Source of the DNA: a virus
Length of the DNA stretch: 25,902 nt
Direction: 5' to 3' (one strand)
IMG/VR virus record: IMGVR_UViG_3300017764_000087
Coordinates: 1-25,902 of that record
Numbering within the stretch: position 1 is the first letter of the stretch; every line of letters begins with the position of its first letter. The notes beneath the pieces are model-generated. The model saw nothing but the letters and a program-made list of their open reading frames with translations. It did no database searches and was not told the origin of the DNA. Position numbers and translations under genes: made by a program. This document shows positions 14,234 through 23,428 of this stretch, piece by piece.

Positions 14234-14793
14234 TGCCATACACAAAAGACCAACTTGAAAAAGGTAAAAGTTTATTCTATAATAACTTTAGAGAAAAGAT
14301 TAGAGCAGAATATTTGAATAGATTATCTGGCTCTGCAGAAAATGATTTTCGTACTACAGAAAATGTCTTGTTATCATATGAAAGAATTGGTGAACCATTA
14401 GAGGGTATTGAAACAATAAATTTTGATGAAGAACAAGCTGTATCAATATATGAAAACTTTTTACAATCTGAGCAATTAGAATTAAGCAAATCAAAACAAG
14501 ATAATAATTTACCTATTTATTTTCGAGGTAACTTATTAAACAATATAATTAATAGGGACATAAGCGAACTACTAACTTTTGTTGTATCGACAGACTTGCC
14601 AGATGGTATAGAGGAAAGCGATGTCGTTACTAATGATGACCCATTTGATAAAACAAGATTTTTAATAGAGGATGGACTAAAAAGAAAATTTAGAAATTTA
14701 GGTGAGTTTTATGGTAGAGGATTTAAATTATCAGATTTAAAAACAATTACAAAACCAGAGTTAAATTCTATAGTAGATGGTGAGGACTTATAA
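14233..14793 (+). CDS. Small structural-module protein, unrecognised
   Basis: This is a 186-residue, mostly helical, acidic protein. Its ATG and its stop both overlap the neighbouring genes by one base (TAATG at both ends), so it is translationally coupled into the tail operon. Regions such as YNNFREKIRAEYLNRL and EEQAVSIYENFLQSE look helical. The C-terminal half carries FLIEDGLKRKFRNLGEFYG. No family is recognised. By position it is a baseplate or tail component, possibly an analogue of small wedge proteins such as gp53, but nothing in the sequence proves this. Confidence 0.6.
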   Translation: MPYTKDQLEKGKSLFYNNFREKIRAEYLNRLSGSAENDFRTTENVLLSYERIGEPLEGIETINFDEEQAVSIYENFLQSEQLELSKSKQDNNLPIYFRGNLLNNIINRDISELLTFVVSTDLPDGIEESDVVTNDDPFDKTRFLIEDGLKRKFRNLGEFYGRGFKLSDLKTITKPELNSIVDGEDL

Positions 14794-16178
14794 TGGAACA
14801 GCGTTTAGAAGAAAAAGATTTTGATATATTATATTCGGGTAAAACTGTTGACACGGATGATATTGATTATAAATATATTTCAAGCTTTGCTATAGATAGC
14901 GAGGATGATTATGTGGAAGCTCTTATCCATGATTCAGAACAAAATTTTATACAGAGTGTGATAGTTGATAAAAATGATTATACTTACAATGAAGTTTTAG
15001 GAAAGCCAGATGTAAAATTAAATACAGGCACAATACTACGTAAGTTAGGTTATGATAGAGGTAGATATGTTGTTAAGTATAATTTTCTAAGAAAAAAGGC
15101 TGGTTCATATGAAAACATATTAGTCGATGAAAATAGTGAAAGATATGTTGGTGACTTTCATGTCATGCCTGATGGAATTATTATGGATGGCGCATCACAT
15201 GAAGAAACAACTGGTAAGGTTTTACAAGTTAAAGAATTAAAATATTTTATACAAGAAATATCACCAAGTCGAAATGAGATAAGAATAGTACCACAAAAAA
15301 TAAAAGATACTAAATACATAAACTCATTTGTTAATTTACAACAAAGAAATAACCAATATACTTTCAAGGAGAGTGTAAGTTTACATGAACCCCCTCAATC
15401 ATCAATAGCTGGCGATTCAAAAAAAGTATATATTTCAGATAAAGAAGCTCTAAGAACATATATGGAGGGTGGTACTTTTTTTATAAACAATTCTTTCATA
15501 GAACAAGTAATCCCACCAACACCTCCAACTGGTGAGGGTAACTTGTTTGAAGAGTCTGATACAGCTGGTACAGACCCAATCGTCGTAACATCACGCTTCG
15601 TGGTATTAGAAGAGACAACTACATTTTATGCAAGTGGGGATAAATCTTTAGATTTTATCTACAAACAAATTACTAACAATGGTACAAATAAAAATGTGAC
15701 TGTAGATGATATTTTACCAGTTGAAGATAATTTTAATTTTCAAAATGACAAAATAATTAAAAATGTTATTGGTGCAAAAACAGATGGTGATAATATTTTT
15801 GATAAGATTACTAAGTTTAGAAGACCAATAGAAGGTCAGCCTATTATACTAACATTGGGTAGTATTTCAAATAAACCACAAAATGTAGCTTTCGAATATG
15901 AGTGGACTATATTTGGGTATGATAGAAATAGATATGGTAAGGGTAAAGATGAACAACATAGATATGACCCAATATCAGGTAGAAATGGTGGTGTAGGTAC
16001 TGTGATTATACAAGGTGAGACACCAGGTTCGTTAACAGCGATAGGTACTGATAAAAAGCAGATTACCATAGAGATTTATGGTGGTGATGTAAGATTGGGT
16101 GTAGCGTTGAGAATCAGTAGACCAGCTGCAGATTTAGAGAGTAGTGTGGCTATACCTCATGCTATATTTGTGGAGTAG
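14793..16178 (+). CDS. Putative baseplate/tail protein
   Basis: This is a 461-residue protein, coupled to the preceding gene by TAATG. Residues ~90-115 (LRKLGYDRGRYVVKYNFLRKKAGS) contain a G-x-Y-x-V-x-Y-N-F-x-R pattern that I associate with tail proteins of marine T4-like phages. Residues ~155-175 (KYFIQEISPSRNEIRIVPQK) are a second strand-turn-strand block of the same type. The C-terminal ~200 residues are beta-rich with Gly/Asn turns and end in ALRISRPAADLESSV. There is no enzyme motif. It lies four bases before the giant tail gene, with which it probably interacts. Confidence 0.55.
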   Translation: MEQRLEEKDFDILYSGKTVDTDDIDYKYISSFAIDSEDDYVEALIHDSEQNFIQSVIVDKNDYTYNEVLGKPDVKLNTGTILRKLGYDRGRYVVKYNFLRKKAGSYENILVDENSERYVGDFHVMPDGIIMDGASHEETTGKVLQVKELKYFIQEISPSRNEIRIVPQKIKDTKYINSFVNLQQRNNQYTFKESVSLHEPPQSSIAGDSKKVYISDKEALRTYMEGGTFFINNSFIEQVIPPTPPTGEGNLFEESDTAGTDPIVVTSRFVVLEETTTFYASGDKSLDFIYKQITNNGTNKNVTVDDILPVEDNFNFQNDKIIKNVIGAKTDGDNIFDKITKFRRPIEGQPIILTLGSISNKPQNVAFEYEWTIFGYDRNRYGKGKDEQHRYDPISGRNGGVGTVIIQGETPGSLTAIGTDKKQITIEIYGGDVRLGVALRISRPAADLESSVAIPHAIFVE

Positions 16179-16182
16179 TTAG

Positions 16183-19100
16183 ATGGCTAATAAACAATTT
16201 AAAGTAAAAGGTTTAGAGGGTATTGACAATCAGGTCACACCTACCACTAATATCACAATTGAGATAAGCCCAAGTGTATATGGATTTTTTACTACCAATA
16301 CAGAGGTAATTTTTGAAATTAATGGTGTTCGCACAGATTGGCCGATGGAAGATGTACTGCCCGCAGAAACATATAGTTTTACCCCTCAAGAATTAGGATT
16401 AGCTGTAAGTAATCAACCTTATGAGTTAGAGTTATCGTACGAGGAGCAAAGCAAAGATGAACAAGGTGGTGATACTTTAGGTAGTGTAATTATTAAAGTG
16501 GTTGGTATTATTACACCAGTAGATGACCCAAACACTTACATACTAGCCCCCTTTGTCAGTAAAATAAATAAGATAAATTTACAAAAGGGTGAAATACAAT
16601 TAGAAAGTAGTTGGAATGATTTCCAAGAAGATGTAGCGCTTGAACCTGCAGTTGGTACAGCACCTGCGAATATTTTTAGAAATGCTAAAATATCTTTTAA
16701 GGCTAATGAAGTCAGAGACCTTAATACCTATGTTAATTTTGGAGATGACAATAAAACACTAATCACTAATCTAAAAGCTGATAAGGAATTATTTCCTGAT
16801 TCTCCATACTCTATAGTCTTAAAACTTTATAAGCCTCTTCCAGATGAAATAGAAGAAAAAGATAGTTTATTTGTAGTAACGGAAGTCTTACCTCAACTTA
16901 CAGAAACCGTTGAATTAGTACCTTACGAGCAAGAAGACGAAAATGTAAATGTTTTATTTACACCTGACCAAGTAAATGTACAATCACCAATATCAAAAAG
17001 ACAAATAATTTCTAAAAACAAAGAAGACTTGATTGGTGCTGATAAAAAATTACAACAAGAAATATTAGATAAGTTTTTATCGGGTAGTGATAAGCCAGTT
17101 AGTATGAATGTTGATTATTCAAACTATGAAGAGTTTGTTAATTTTAGTTCAATTGAAAAAAGACTTGGTAATTTTAAATACAAGTTAGAACAAATACAAT
17201 CCAATACCGCTCTTAGTGCATCTAGTGTATCTTTATCGGGTGGACAATCTGATGCGATTACTTATGAAAATAATATTAGAGAAATTAAAAGAAACTTTGA
17301 TGGTTATGAAAGTTATCTTTATAATATAAGTTCATCATTTGTAACCAGCTCTGCAGAAAGTAGATTAGATACCTCCGTACCAAAGACTGGTGCAGGAACG
17401 TTTGCTGACCCTTATCTACCAGTAAACACGACCTCATCGCTATTTACAAATTGGTATGGTTCTAGCGCTTCACGGACAGGTCAAATATATTCTGCATCTC
17501 TATATGATAAGGAAAACCCAAATCGTTTAGTAAACTTATTACCTGAACACATATCAGCTGATTTTGATAATAAACAATTTTTAGATTTTATGGACATGGT
17601 TGGTCAACACTTTGACGAATTATGGTTGTACATAAAATCCGTAACAGATATAACTGATAGACAATATGATATATCAGATGGTATATCCACAGACCTAATT
17701 TTTGCTGTCGCTAAATCATTAGGTTGGGATACACAAGATGGAAAAGATTTATTAGAGCTAAGTAGATTTGGATTTGGACAAAAATTAACTGGTGATTCAT
17801 ATGAATTATATACATCAGGTTCATTAGACTCTCCAGCTGAAGGTGACATATCCAAAGAGATTACTAAGAGATTGATATCAAGTATGCCTTATATTCTAAA
17901 ATCAAAAGGTACTTTGGGTTCACTTCGAGCAATCATGAATTGTTATGGTATACCAAGTTCTATTCTTAGAGTTAGAGAGTATGGTGGATTACAATTAGAT
18001 AATCAAAAAGCAACCTTTGATATTGGTAGGAGGTTTACACGAGCATTAGGTTTTAGGGGTGCACAATATGTAGAGACATCTTGGGATGATACTAGCAAAG
18101 GAATTAAGCCTGAGACTATTGAATTTAGATTTAGGTCTGTATCTGGCTCCGACCAAATACTTGTACAAAAAGATGACCAATTTGCTATAAAATTAAAAGA
18201 TAATGGTTCAGCTGATAACAATGGTACAGTATCATTTATGTTATCTGGCTCTGATGGTTACAAGGAAATAAGCTCTTCATTGTTGCCAGTATTTGATGGT
18301 GAGTATCATTCTGTTATGTTGAGAAAATCAAGAATTGAGGCTGAGTTATTTCCTCATCCATCTTTCGAAGTAGGTACAAATGAGGGACTTTTTAACCCAC
18401 CATTTATAACTGGTAGTAATAGTGCAGAGTTTGGTAGAATAGAAATAGTCAGTAGTTCTAATTTTGCAAGAACAGGCACAAAAAGTTTATTACACGAAAA
18501 CACTTCCGATACAAATACATCTTATACATTCTTTTATAGAAATCCAGATGCGAACCGCTTTCCTGGTAACTCAGCGAGTATAACAAATGTAAGTGAGGGT
18601 CAGACATATCTATTCTCTGCCTATTGTAAAGCATCGGCTAGTTTAGTTGACTCAGTTGCCTCATTAACATTATTTGAATTAGACAGTAATGAAGAGGTTG
18701 TGAGTTGGACTCAAGAATTTGAAAACACGAACTTTGATGGTGGTATCAAAGGTTCACAACGAGTTGGTGTAAATGAAAATGAATGGAAACAAATACAAGT
18801 TAGAAAAACAATCAAGTTTCCAAATACTACAAAATTAGGTATAAGATTTGAAAACAATAAACCATCTTCTTCAATCTATTGGGATGATGTATCAGTTCGT
18901 AGAGTAACTGCGAATAGTGATAGTATAGATGATACCTTTAATTATGACTTATTTGTCAAAAAATATGATAGTGGATTAGATAGAATAAGATTGGCATCTA
19001 AATCTAATATGATTATATCATCTTCGGTATCAGAATCATATAACGCGGCTTGGACTGGTAGTGGTGATTTGTTTATAGGTGGTAATACAACTACACCATT

Positions 19101-20454
19101 TAGTGCTAATAAATTATCAGGTTCATTGATGGAGTTTAGACTATGGAGTGAGACGTTAGAAGAAGAAAGATTTGATGTTCACGTTGCTACACCTAAATCA
19201 TATATAGGAAATACCCCATCTTCATCATATGAAAATATTGCTAGAAGATTCTCTTTTGATGACAATACAACATTAGCAGCTGGTGGTTTTATTAGAGATG
19301 TAAAACCTGACCAGACAAATACACAATCAGGTAGTGCTCAAGGTTTTGGTGGAGTGAATACATTTGAAACGGTAATCGATAAAACTAAAACATTAGTTCC
19401 GAATCATGGGCCAAATAGAAGGATGTCTGATAAGATACGTATAGAAGATAATTATCTGAGTGGTAGTGGTGCTAATCTATCCGTCTCCCAAAGATATGAT
19501 TATAGTTCTAATGATACATCTCCGTTGGATAGTAATAAGCTAGGAATATACTTTTCACCAACCGATGTTATTAATGATGACATTGTATCTTCATTTGCTA
19601 ATTTAGATTTTAACGAATTAATTGGTGACCCAAGAGATGTATTCTCTGAGGAGTATAGTGAGTTAAGCAGAGAATCGGATAAATACTTTAAGAAATACAC
19701 AGGTAACAATAACTTTTTTGAGTACATGAGTCTTATTAAAAAATACGACCAAAATATTTTCAAACAACTTAGAAAGGTTATACCTGCGAGAGCTAAAGCA
19801 AATCTTGGAACATTAATTGAAAGTAATATTTTTGAAAGACCAAAGTCACCTGTACAACAAAGTAATCCAACAGTAGAACAATTAGATTTACGAGATACAA
19901 TTAACGTATCAGTCTTAGAGCAAGAAAGTGAGACAAGTGCATCAATTGTTTCAATAGAATCGGAGTTTCCTAATTTTGAAAGTACAATAACAGCAGGTAA
20001 TGATTATGTTGCTAAACCAGCATTGTATAAATTTGCAACTAACTTTAATCTTGAAGACCCTACACTTTATGTGAATGGTTCAACAAGCTATGGTGGTTCG
20101 GATAGTGTCTTTCAAGAGATTTCTGGTTCAATAATACTTGACAATAGAAAATCATTAATCAATCGTGAGTTTAGATATTTCTATACAAGTGCGGCTGATT
20201 TTGATAATAGTAACATTTACTCATCTGATAATTTAGAAAATTTATATTCGTCAAGGTCATTGGTTGAAACTGACTTAGACACCAATTACAGAGATAACAC
20301 TGCTTTTAATAATTTATTCTACGCTGGTGTTAAAAATACACGAGACACAACAATTGATGGGGATTCACCTGTGATAGTTAGAAGAACCGCACCAACTGTA
20401 GCAATACCAGTTGATGGTGTAACATCTGACTTACAGGTTTTAGACGATAAGTAG
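16183..20454 (+). CDS. Large tail protein with tail-protein-I-like, LamG-like and CBM-like regions
   Basis: This is a 1423-residue protein with GGAG seven bases before its ATG. Residues 1-240 are beta-rich repeats. Residues ~445-600 (NRLVNLLPEHI, FLDFMDMVGQHFDELW, IFAVAKSLGWD, MPYILKSKGTLGSLRAIMN, CYGIPSSILRVREYGG) resemble the tail-protein-I type: an L-P-x-x-I/L start and a late K-G-T-x-x-S/A-L block that links baseplate to fibres. Residues ~630-717 and ~918-1010 together read as one LamG-like jelly roll (FDGEYHSVMLRKS, then YDLFVKKYD, DLFIGGN, GSLMEFRLWSE). Residues ~720-908 between them look like a carbohydrate-binding module (PHPSFEVGTNEG, then YWDDVSVRRV). Residues ~1185-1222 (FKQLRKVIPARAKANLG, LIESNIFERPK) are another conserved tail block. 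It probably attaches fibres and binds surface sugars. Confidence 0.7.
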   Translation: MANKQFKVKGLEGIDNQVTPTTNITIEISPSVYGFFTTNTEVIFEINGVRTDWPMEDVLPAETYSFTPQELGLAVSNQPYELELSYEEQSKDEQGGDTLGSVIIKVVGIITPVDDPNTYILAPFVSKINKINLQKGEIQLESSWNDFQEDVALEPAVGTAPANIFRNAKISFKANEVRDLNTYVNFGDDNKTLITNLKADKELFPDSPYSIVLKLYKPLPDEIEEKDSLFVVTEVLPQLTETVELVPYEQEDENVNVLFTPDQVNVQSPISKRQIISKNKEDLIGADKKLQQEILDKFLSGSDKPVSMNVDYSNYEEFVNFSSIEKRLGNFKYKLEQIQSNTALSASSVSLSGGQSDAITYENNIREIKRNFDGYESYLYNISSSFVTSSAESRLDTSVPKTGAGTFADPYLPVNTTSSLFTNWYGSSASRTGQIYSASLYDKENPNRLVNLLPEHISADFDNKQFLDFMDMVGQHFDELWLYIKSVTDITDRQYDISDGISTDLIFAVAKSLGWDTQDGKDLLELSRFGFGQKLTGDSYELYTSGSLDSPAEGDISKEITKRLISSMPYILKSKGTLGSLRAIMNCYGIPSSILRVREYGGLQLDNQKATFDIGRRFTRALGFRGAQYVETSWDDTSKGIKPETIEFRFRSVSGSDQILVQKDDQFAIKLKDNGSADNNGTVSFMLSGSDGYKEISSSLLPVFDGEYHSVMLRKSRIEAELFPHPSFEVGTNEGLFNPPFITGSNSAEFGRIEIVSSSNFARTGTKSLLHENTSDTNTSYTFFYRNPDANRFPGNSASITNVSEGQTYLFSAYCKASASLVDSVASLTLFELDSNEEVVSWTQEFENTNFDGGIKGSQRVGVNENEWKQIQVRKTIKFPNTTKLGIRFENNKPSSSIYWDDVSVRRVTANSDSIDDTFNYDLFVKKYDSGLDRIRLASKSNMIISSSVSESYNAAWTGSGDLFIGGNTTTPFSANKLSGSLMEFRLWSETLEEERFDVHVATPKSYIGNTPSSSYENIARRFSFDDNTTLAAGGFIRDVKPDQTNTQSGSAQGFGGVNTFETVIDKTKTLVPNHGPNRRMSDKIRIEDNYLSGSGANLSVSQRYDYSSNDTSPLDSNKLGIYFSPTDVINDDIVSSFANLDFNELIGDPRDVFSEEYSELSRESDKYFKKYTGNNNFFEYMSLIKKYDQNIFKQLRKVIPARAKANLGTLIESNIFERPKSPVQQSNPTVEQLDLRDTINVSVLEQESETSASIVSIESEFPNFESTITAGNDYVAKPALYKFATNFNLEDPTLYVNGSTSYGGSDSVFQEISGSIILDNRKSLINREFRYFYTSAADFDNSNIYSSDNLENLYSSRSLVETDLDTNYRDNTAFNNLFYAGVKNTRDTTIDGDSPVIVRRTAPTVAIPVDGVTSDLQVLDDK

Positions 20455-20480
20455 AATTAAAACAAAAAAAATTAATTAGA

Positions 20481-20495
20481 GATATTTATAATTGA
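20481..20495 (+). promoter_or_regulatory. Candidate promoter element, second exact copy
   Basis: The gap 20455-20528 is AT-rich and has no hairpin. It contains GATATTTATAATTGA, whose last 14 bases are identical to 8181-8194. The element is 33 bases before the ATG at 20529. A secondary TATAAT-like string (20501-20506) lies between. It could drive a separate transcript for the three virion proteins that follow. Confidence 0.4.
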
Positions 20496-20528
20496 ATAGT
20501 TATAATACATTAAATCTTGGAGATAAAA

Positions 20529-21149
20529 ATGGGATTTTTAGACAACTCAACAACGACCGTAGACGCAATACTCACTACGAGAGGTAGAGAGTTATTATCA
20601 TCTGGTGAGGGATTAAATATTACAAAATTCGCTCTTAGCGATGAAGAGGTGGATTACACACTTTTTGACGTTACCCACCCTAATGGTACAGATTCTTACG
20701 GCTCAGTAATCGAAAACATGAATTTATTAGAGGCTATACCAAATCGTAGAACTTTCAATAGTTTCTTAGTGGATGTCCCATTAACGGGTGCCGGTATAGT
20801 TGTTTCTAATTTAACAAACTCTAACGTAGCAGGTGGTGCGGTAGTACCATTGTCACCTACATCAGATGGTGATGAACAATTTGTATTCACTATATCGAAT
20901 ACTAATGTAGTTCGTTTCCAAGGTGATGCTTTATCTAGAAGTGTACGTAGGCCAAATGTTACGCTATTAGCACAAAAAATAACAGAGAGTGCAACAGCAA
21001 CAGTTTCTATATTAGGTGTCAATACAGGCTTAACTTCAATTGTAAGTGTACAAGTCAATAAGACTGAGGGTGCGTCGATAAATCCAGACTCACCAGAAAA
21101 AGATAACCTTGACCCCGCTACCGGCGTTGGTACTGGATATGGAGGTTAA
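20529..21149 (+). CDS. Virion-type protein, unrecognised
   Basis: This is a 206-residue protein. I chose the ATG at 20529, which has GGAG (20519-20522) six bases upstream; a TTG four codons earlier would bury that site. The N-terminus MGFLDNSTTTVDAILTTRG followed by RELLSSGEG and ITKFALSDEEVDYTLFD is the most distinctive part and looks like a conserved tail-module protein. The rest is beta-rich with Ala/Val/Thr strands and ends in Gly-rich DPATGVGTGYGG. There is no enzyme motif. It heads a new three-gene group after a promoter-like gap. Confidence 0.65.
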   Translation: MGFLDNSTTTVDAILTTRGRELLSSGEGLNITKFALSDEEVDYTLFDVTHPNGTDSYGSVIENMNLLEAIPNRRTFNSFLVDVPLTGAGIVVSNLTNSNVAGGAVVPLSPTSDGDEQFVFTISNTNVVRFQGDALSRSVRRPNVTLLAQKITESATATVSILGVNTGLTSIVSVQVNKTEGASINPDSPEKDNLDPATGVGTGYGG

Positions 21150-21152
21150 TAA

Positions 21153-22196
21153 ATGGCAACTTTTAAAATTTTAGATAATCAAGAAGATATCGTAAACAAT
21201 AGCTCGATTGTAACATCAGGTGTTTTCCAAGATGGTGTTTCAAGTATAACTACTTTTTCTACATCAAGTGTACAAAGTGGTAGCACAGGTGACTATAGTT
21301 TAGATGTTTATAAGTTCAATCCACAATCCAACGCATCAGCATCAATTCAGTTTGGTGTAGCATACGGACACTTTCAAGGTAGTGGTTCAGTCGGAGGTGT
21401 TGGGGTCGCTGGTGAAAGACCATCAGCAGCTGTATATGGACAATTTAATCAATTAATTAATCCTCCACAAACACAAAAGTTTACTTTTGGTACACATGAG
21501 GCAGACGACATATTAGTGTTAACTTTCAATCGTGCAAGAATTAGAGAAACCTTGCAAAGAGGTGGTTGGGAATTACACTTAAGTGGTAGTGGTGTGCCTG
21601 GAGTGATAAAACTAATTGATGATTCTTCAACAAACAAAGGTGGTAATACAAGTAGAAGAAATTTCTCACCAGAGTATAACATCGTTAGTGGTAGTTTAAC
21701 TGGCGGAACAACGATAAGAGATGAAGCTTCTGATGATAGCACATATGGTACTTATGGTTTATTTTATCCTGAAATTGGTACATTGATTTTAAATTCAAAT
21801 CGTATTGAATCACAAATAGTAAAAGTTGGTACTAAAACATCATTAATCGGAAGTGGTTCTAATTCTGATGGTGGGAATAATGACGCTTTCTATGAGACAA
21901 TTAAAGGTGGTGCGTTCTTCCAAGCTAAACGAGAAGAAACAATCTCATCACGACACTTCTTCATTAGAGCTACCTCAAATCGTTTCAACGCAACAACAAA
22001 TGAGTCTTACTATACCGAATCAATAGCCGGTGTTAAGAGAATTATACCTGGCTTACAAAACGACCCTAAAACTTTTATAACGACTGTGGGTTTATATAAC
22101 GACGCTGATGAGTTATTGGCGGTTGCTAAATTAAGTAAACCAATTATTAAATCTCGTTCAAGGGAAGCATTGATTAAAGTAAAACTTGATTTTTAA
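21153..22196 (+). CDS. Virion structural protein with shared C-terminal module (copy 1)
   Basis: This is a 347-residue, beta-rich protein with GGAGG seven bases before its ATG. Ser/Gly/Thr content is high (GHFQGSGSVGGVGVAG, LHLSGSGVPGV). The last 44 residues (304-347) contain TFITTVGLYNDADELLAVAKL followed by a PII-K..SR..ALIKVKLDF end. The same pattern ends the next protein. In my recollection this C-terminal motif is common in tail or baseplate-attached proteins of T4-like marine phages. Function beyond structure is not assigned. Confidence 0.65.
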   Translation: MATFKILDNQEDIVNNSSIVTSGVFQDGVSSITTFSTSSVQSGSTGDYSLDVYKFNPQSNASASIQFGVAYGHFQGSGSVGGVGVAGERPSAAVYGQFNQLINPPQTQKFTFGTHEADDILVLTFNRARIRETLQRGGWELHLSGSGVPGVIKLIDDSSTNKGGNTSRRNFSPEYNIVSGSLTGGTTIRDEASDDSTYGTYGLFYPEIGTLILNSNRIESQIVKVGTKTSLIGSGSNSDGGNNDAFYETIKGGAFFQAKREETISSRHFFIRATSNRFNATTNESYYTESIAGVKRIIPGLQNDPKTFITTVGLYNDADELLAVAKLSKPIIKSRSREALIKVKLDF

Positions 22197-22206
22197 GGGT
22201 TAGGTC

Positions 22207-23316
22207 ATGTCGTTCAAGAAAAGTCTTGAAGAATCAGATAAGTCCAAATCATCCTTTCAGGTTCATAAGAAGTTTAAGTTTACTGAAGCCGATAGCGGCA
22301 GTGGTGTATTCGCAATCCCTATAGTTCAAGGGACTGATTCTAATCTATATAATTTTTCAACCGATACTGCAGATTCAAAGACTGTTTCTGATAGTGTGTT
22401 TTATAAGACACCTAACTACGGGATGATTAATAACTTATATTATAAAGATATAAGGAACATGGGCGGTTATATAGATTTAATTCGTGGAGTACCTACATCA
22501 TCACAAGCTTTAGTTGAATATGATTCAGAAAGTGTTTTGGACAACACAAAAAAAGTTCTACGTAGACCTCACACACGACAACTCGGAACAACAGCTACTG
22601 TAATATCTTTACCACAAAAATTTTACGGAGAAGGTATAAAACCTTTCTCTGTATTAGTGACGGATAATAGCACAGACTCTACCTTATTATTAAGAGACGA
22701 TGGCAGAGGTAATCTATATGATGTAGCTTTCTCTGCGAGTTATGCTAGTAGGTCACCTATCGCAGCGGGCAGTGGTAGTTTAGTAGGTAACGTATTTTAT
22801 ACCGATGGCTTTGTTGTTATAACTGAAACAAGTGAACCATATAACACAATTGGAACACTTGAGGGGAGTGATGGTTTTTCAGTAGAATTTAAATCTACAA
22901 AAACTATTTATGAAAGAGAATATCTATGTTCGATAGATGAAAATGAATTTCAGTTTACAAACAATAAAAGTGCTAGAGTAGGTCGTAGTGGTAGTATCGA
23001 GATAGCTTATGACACATTAGCTGGCCTGAACACTTCAATAGCATATACTGCATCAACCTCATCCATCTCAACAGAATATCCTCGTGTAGACTATGCAACA
23101 TTAGGATATTCCACAAGCTCCTACGATAAAGATGGATACAATATTGGAAAAGAATTTATTGGTGAAACCACACACAGTGAATTTTCTCCTTATGTCACAA
23201 CAATCGGTCTATACAACGATGAAGACGAGTTAGTGGCAATCGGTAAACCTGCCAGTCCGATAAAGAATGAAAAGGATTTATCACTCACATTTGTTGTGAG
23301 ATTTGACACAAATTAA
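22207..23316 (+). CDS. Virion structural protein with shared C-terminal module (copy 2)
   Basis: This is a 369-residue, beta-rich protein with a weak AGG site before its ATG. The N-terminus is Lys/Ser-rich (MSFKKSLEESDKSKSSF). The last 44 residues (326-369) contain YVTTIGLYNDEDELVAIGK and a V-V-R-F end, which align with the end of the preceding protein (shared T-T-x-G-L-Y-N-D-x-D-E-L-x-A-x-x-K). The rest of the two proteins is not obviously alike, so the module was probably duplicated or recruited separately. It is the last gene before the promoter-like gap at 23317-23428. Confidence 0.65.
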   Translation: MSFKKSLEESDKSKSSFQVHKKFKFTEADSGSGVFAIPIVQGTDSNLYNFSTDTADSKTVSDSVFYKTPNYGMINNLYYKDIRNMGGYIDLIRGVPTSSQALVEYDSESVLDNTKKVLRRPHTRQLGTTATVISLPQKFYGEGIKPFSVLVTDNSTDSTLLLRDDGRGNLYDVAFSASYASRSPIAAGSGSLVGNVFYTDGFVVITETSEPYNTIGTLEGSDGFSVEFKSTKTIYEREYLCSIDENEFQFTNNKSARVGRSGSIEIAYDTLAGLNTSIAYTASTSSISTEYPRVDYATLGYSTSSYDKDGYNIGKEFIGETTHSEFSPYVTTIGLYNDEDELVAIGKPASPIKNEKDLSLTFVVRFDTN

Positions 23317-23344
23317 TCCCCCAAGCCATATTTTTTCAAGATAT

Positions 23345-23364
23345 ATATAATATTTATATAGTGA
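23345..23364 (+). promoter_or_regulatory. Candidate promoter element before the secreted protein gene
   Basis: The 112-base gap 23317-23428 holds ATATTTATA (23350-23358) followed by TAGTGA, a close relative of the ATATTTATAATTGA element. No terminator-like hairpin is seen. AGGAG (23417-23421) is the ribosome binding site for the next gene. The element lies ~65-79 bases before the start. Confidence 0.35.
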
Positions 23365-23428
23365 AATAAAGTCTATACTTTTTAGTCTAAAAGGTTACTA
23401 ATTTTTTTGAAATATTAGGAGATTTACA

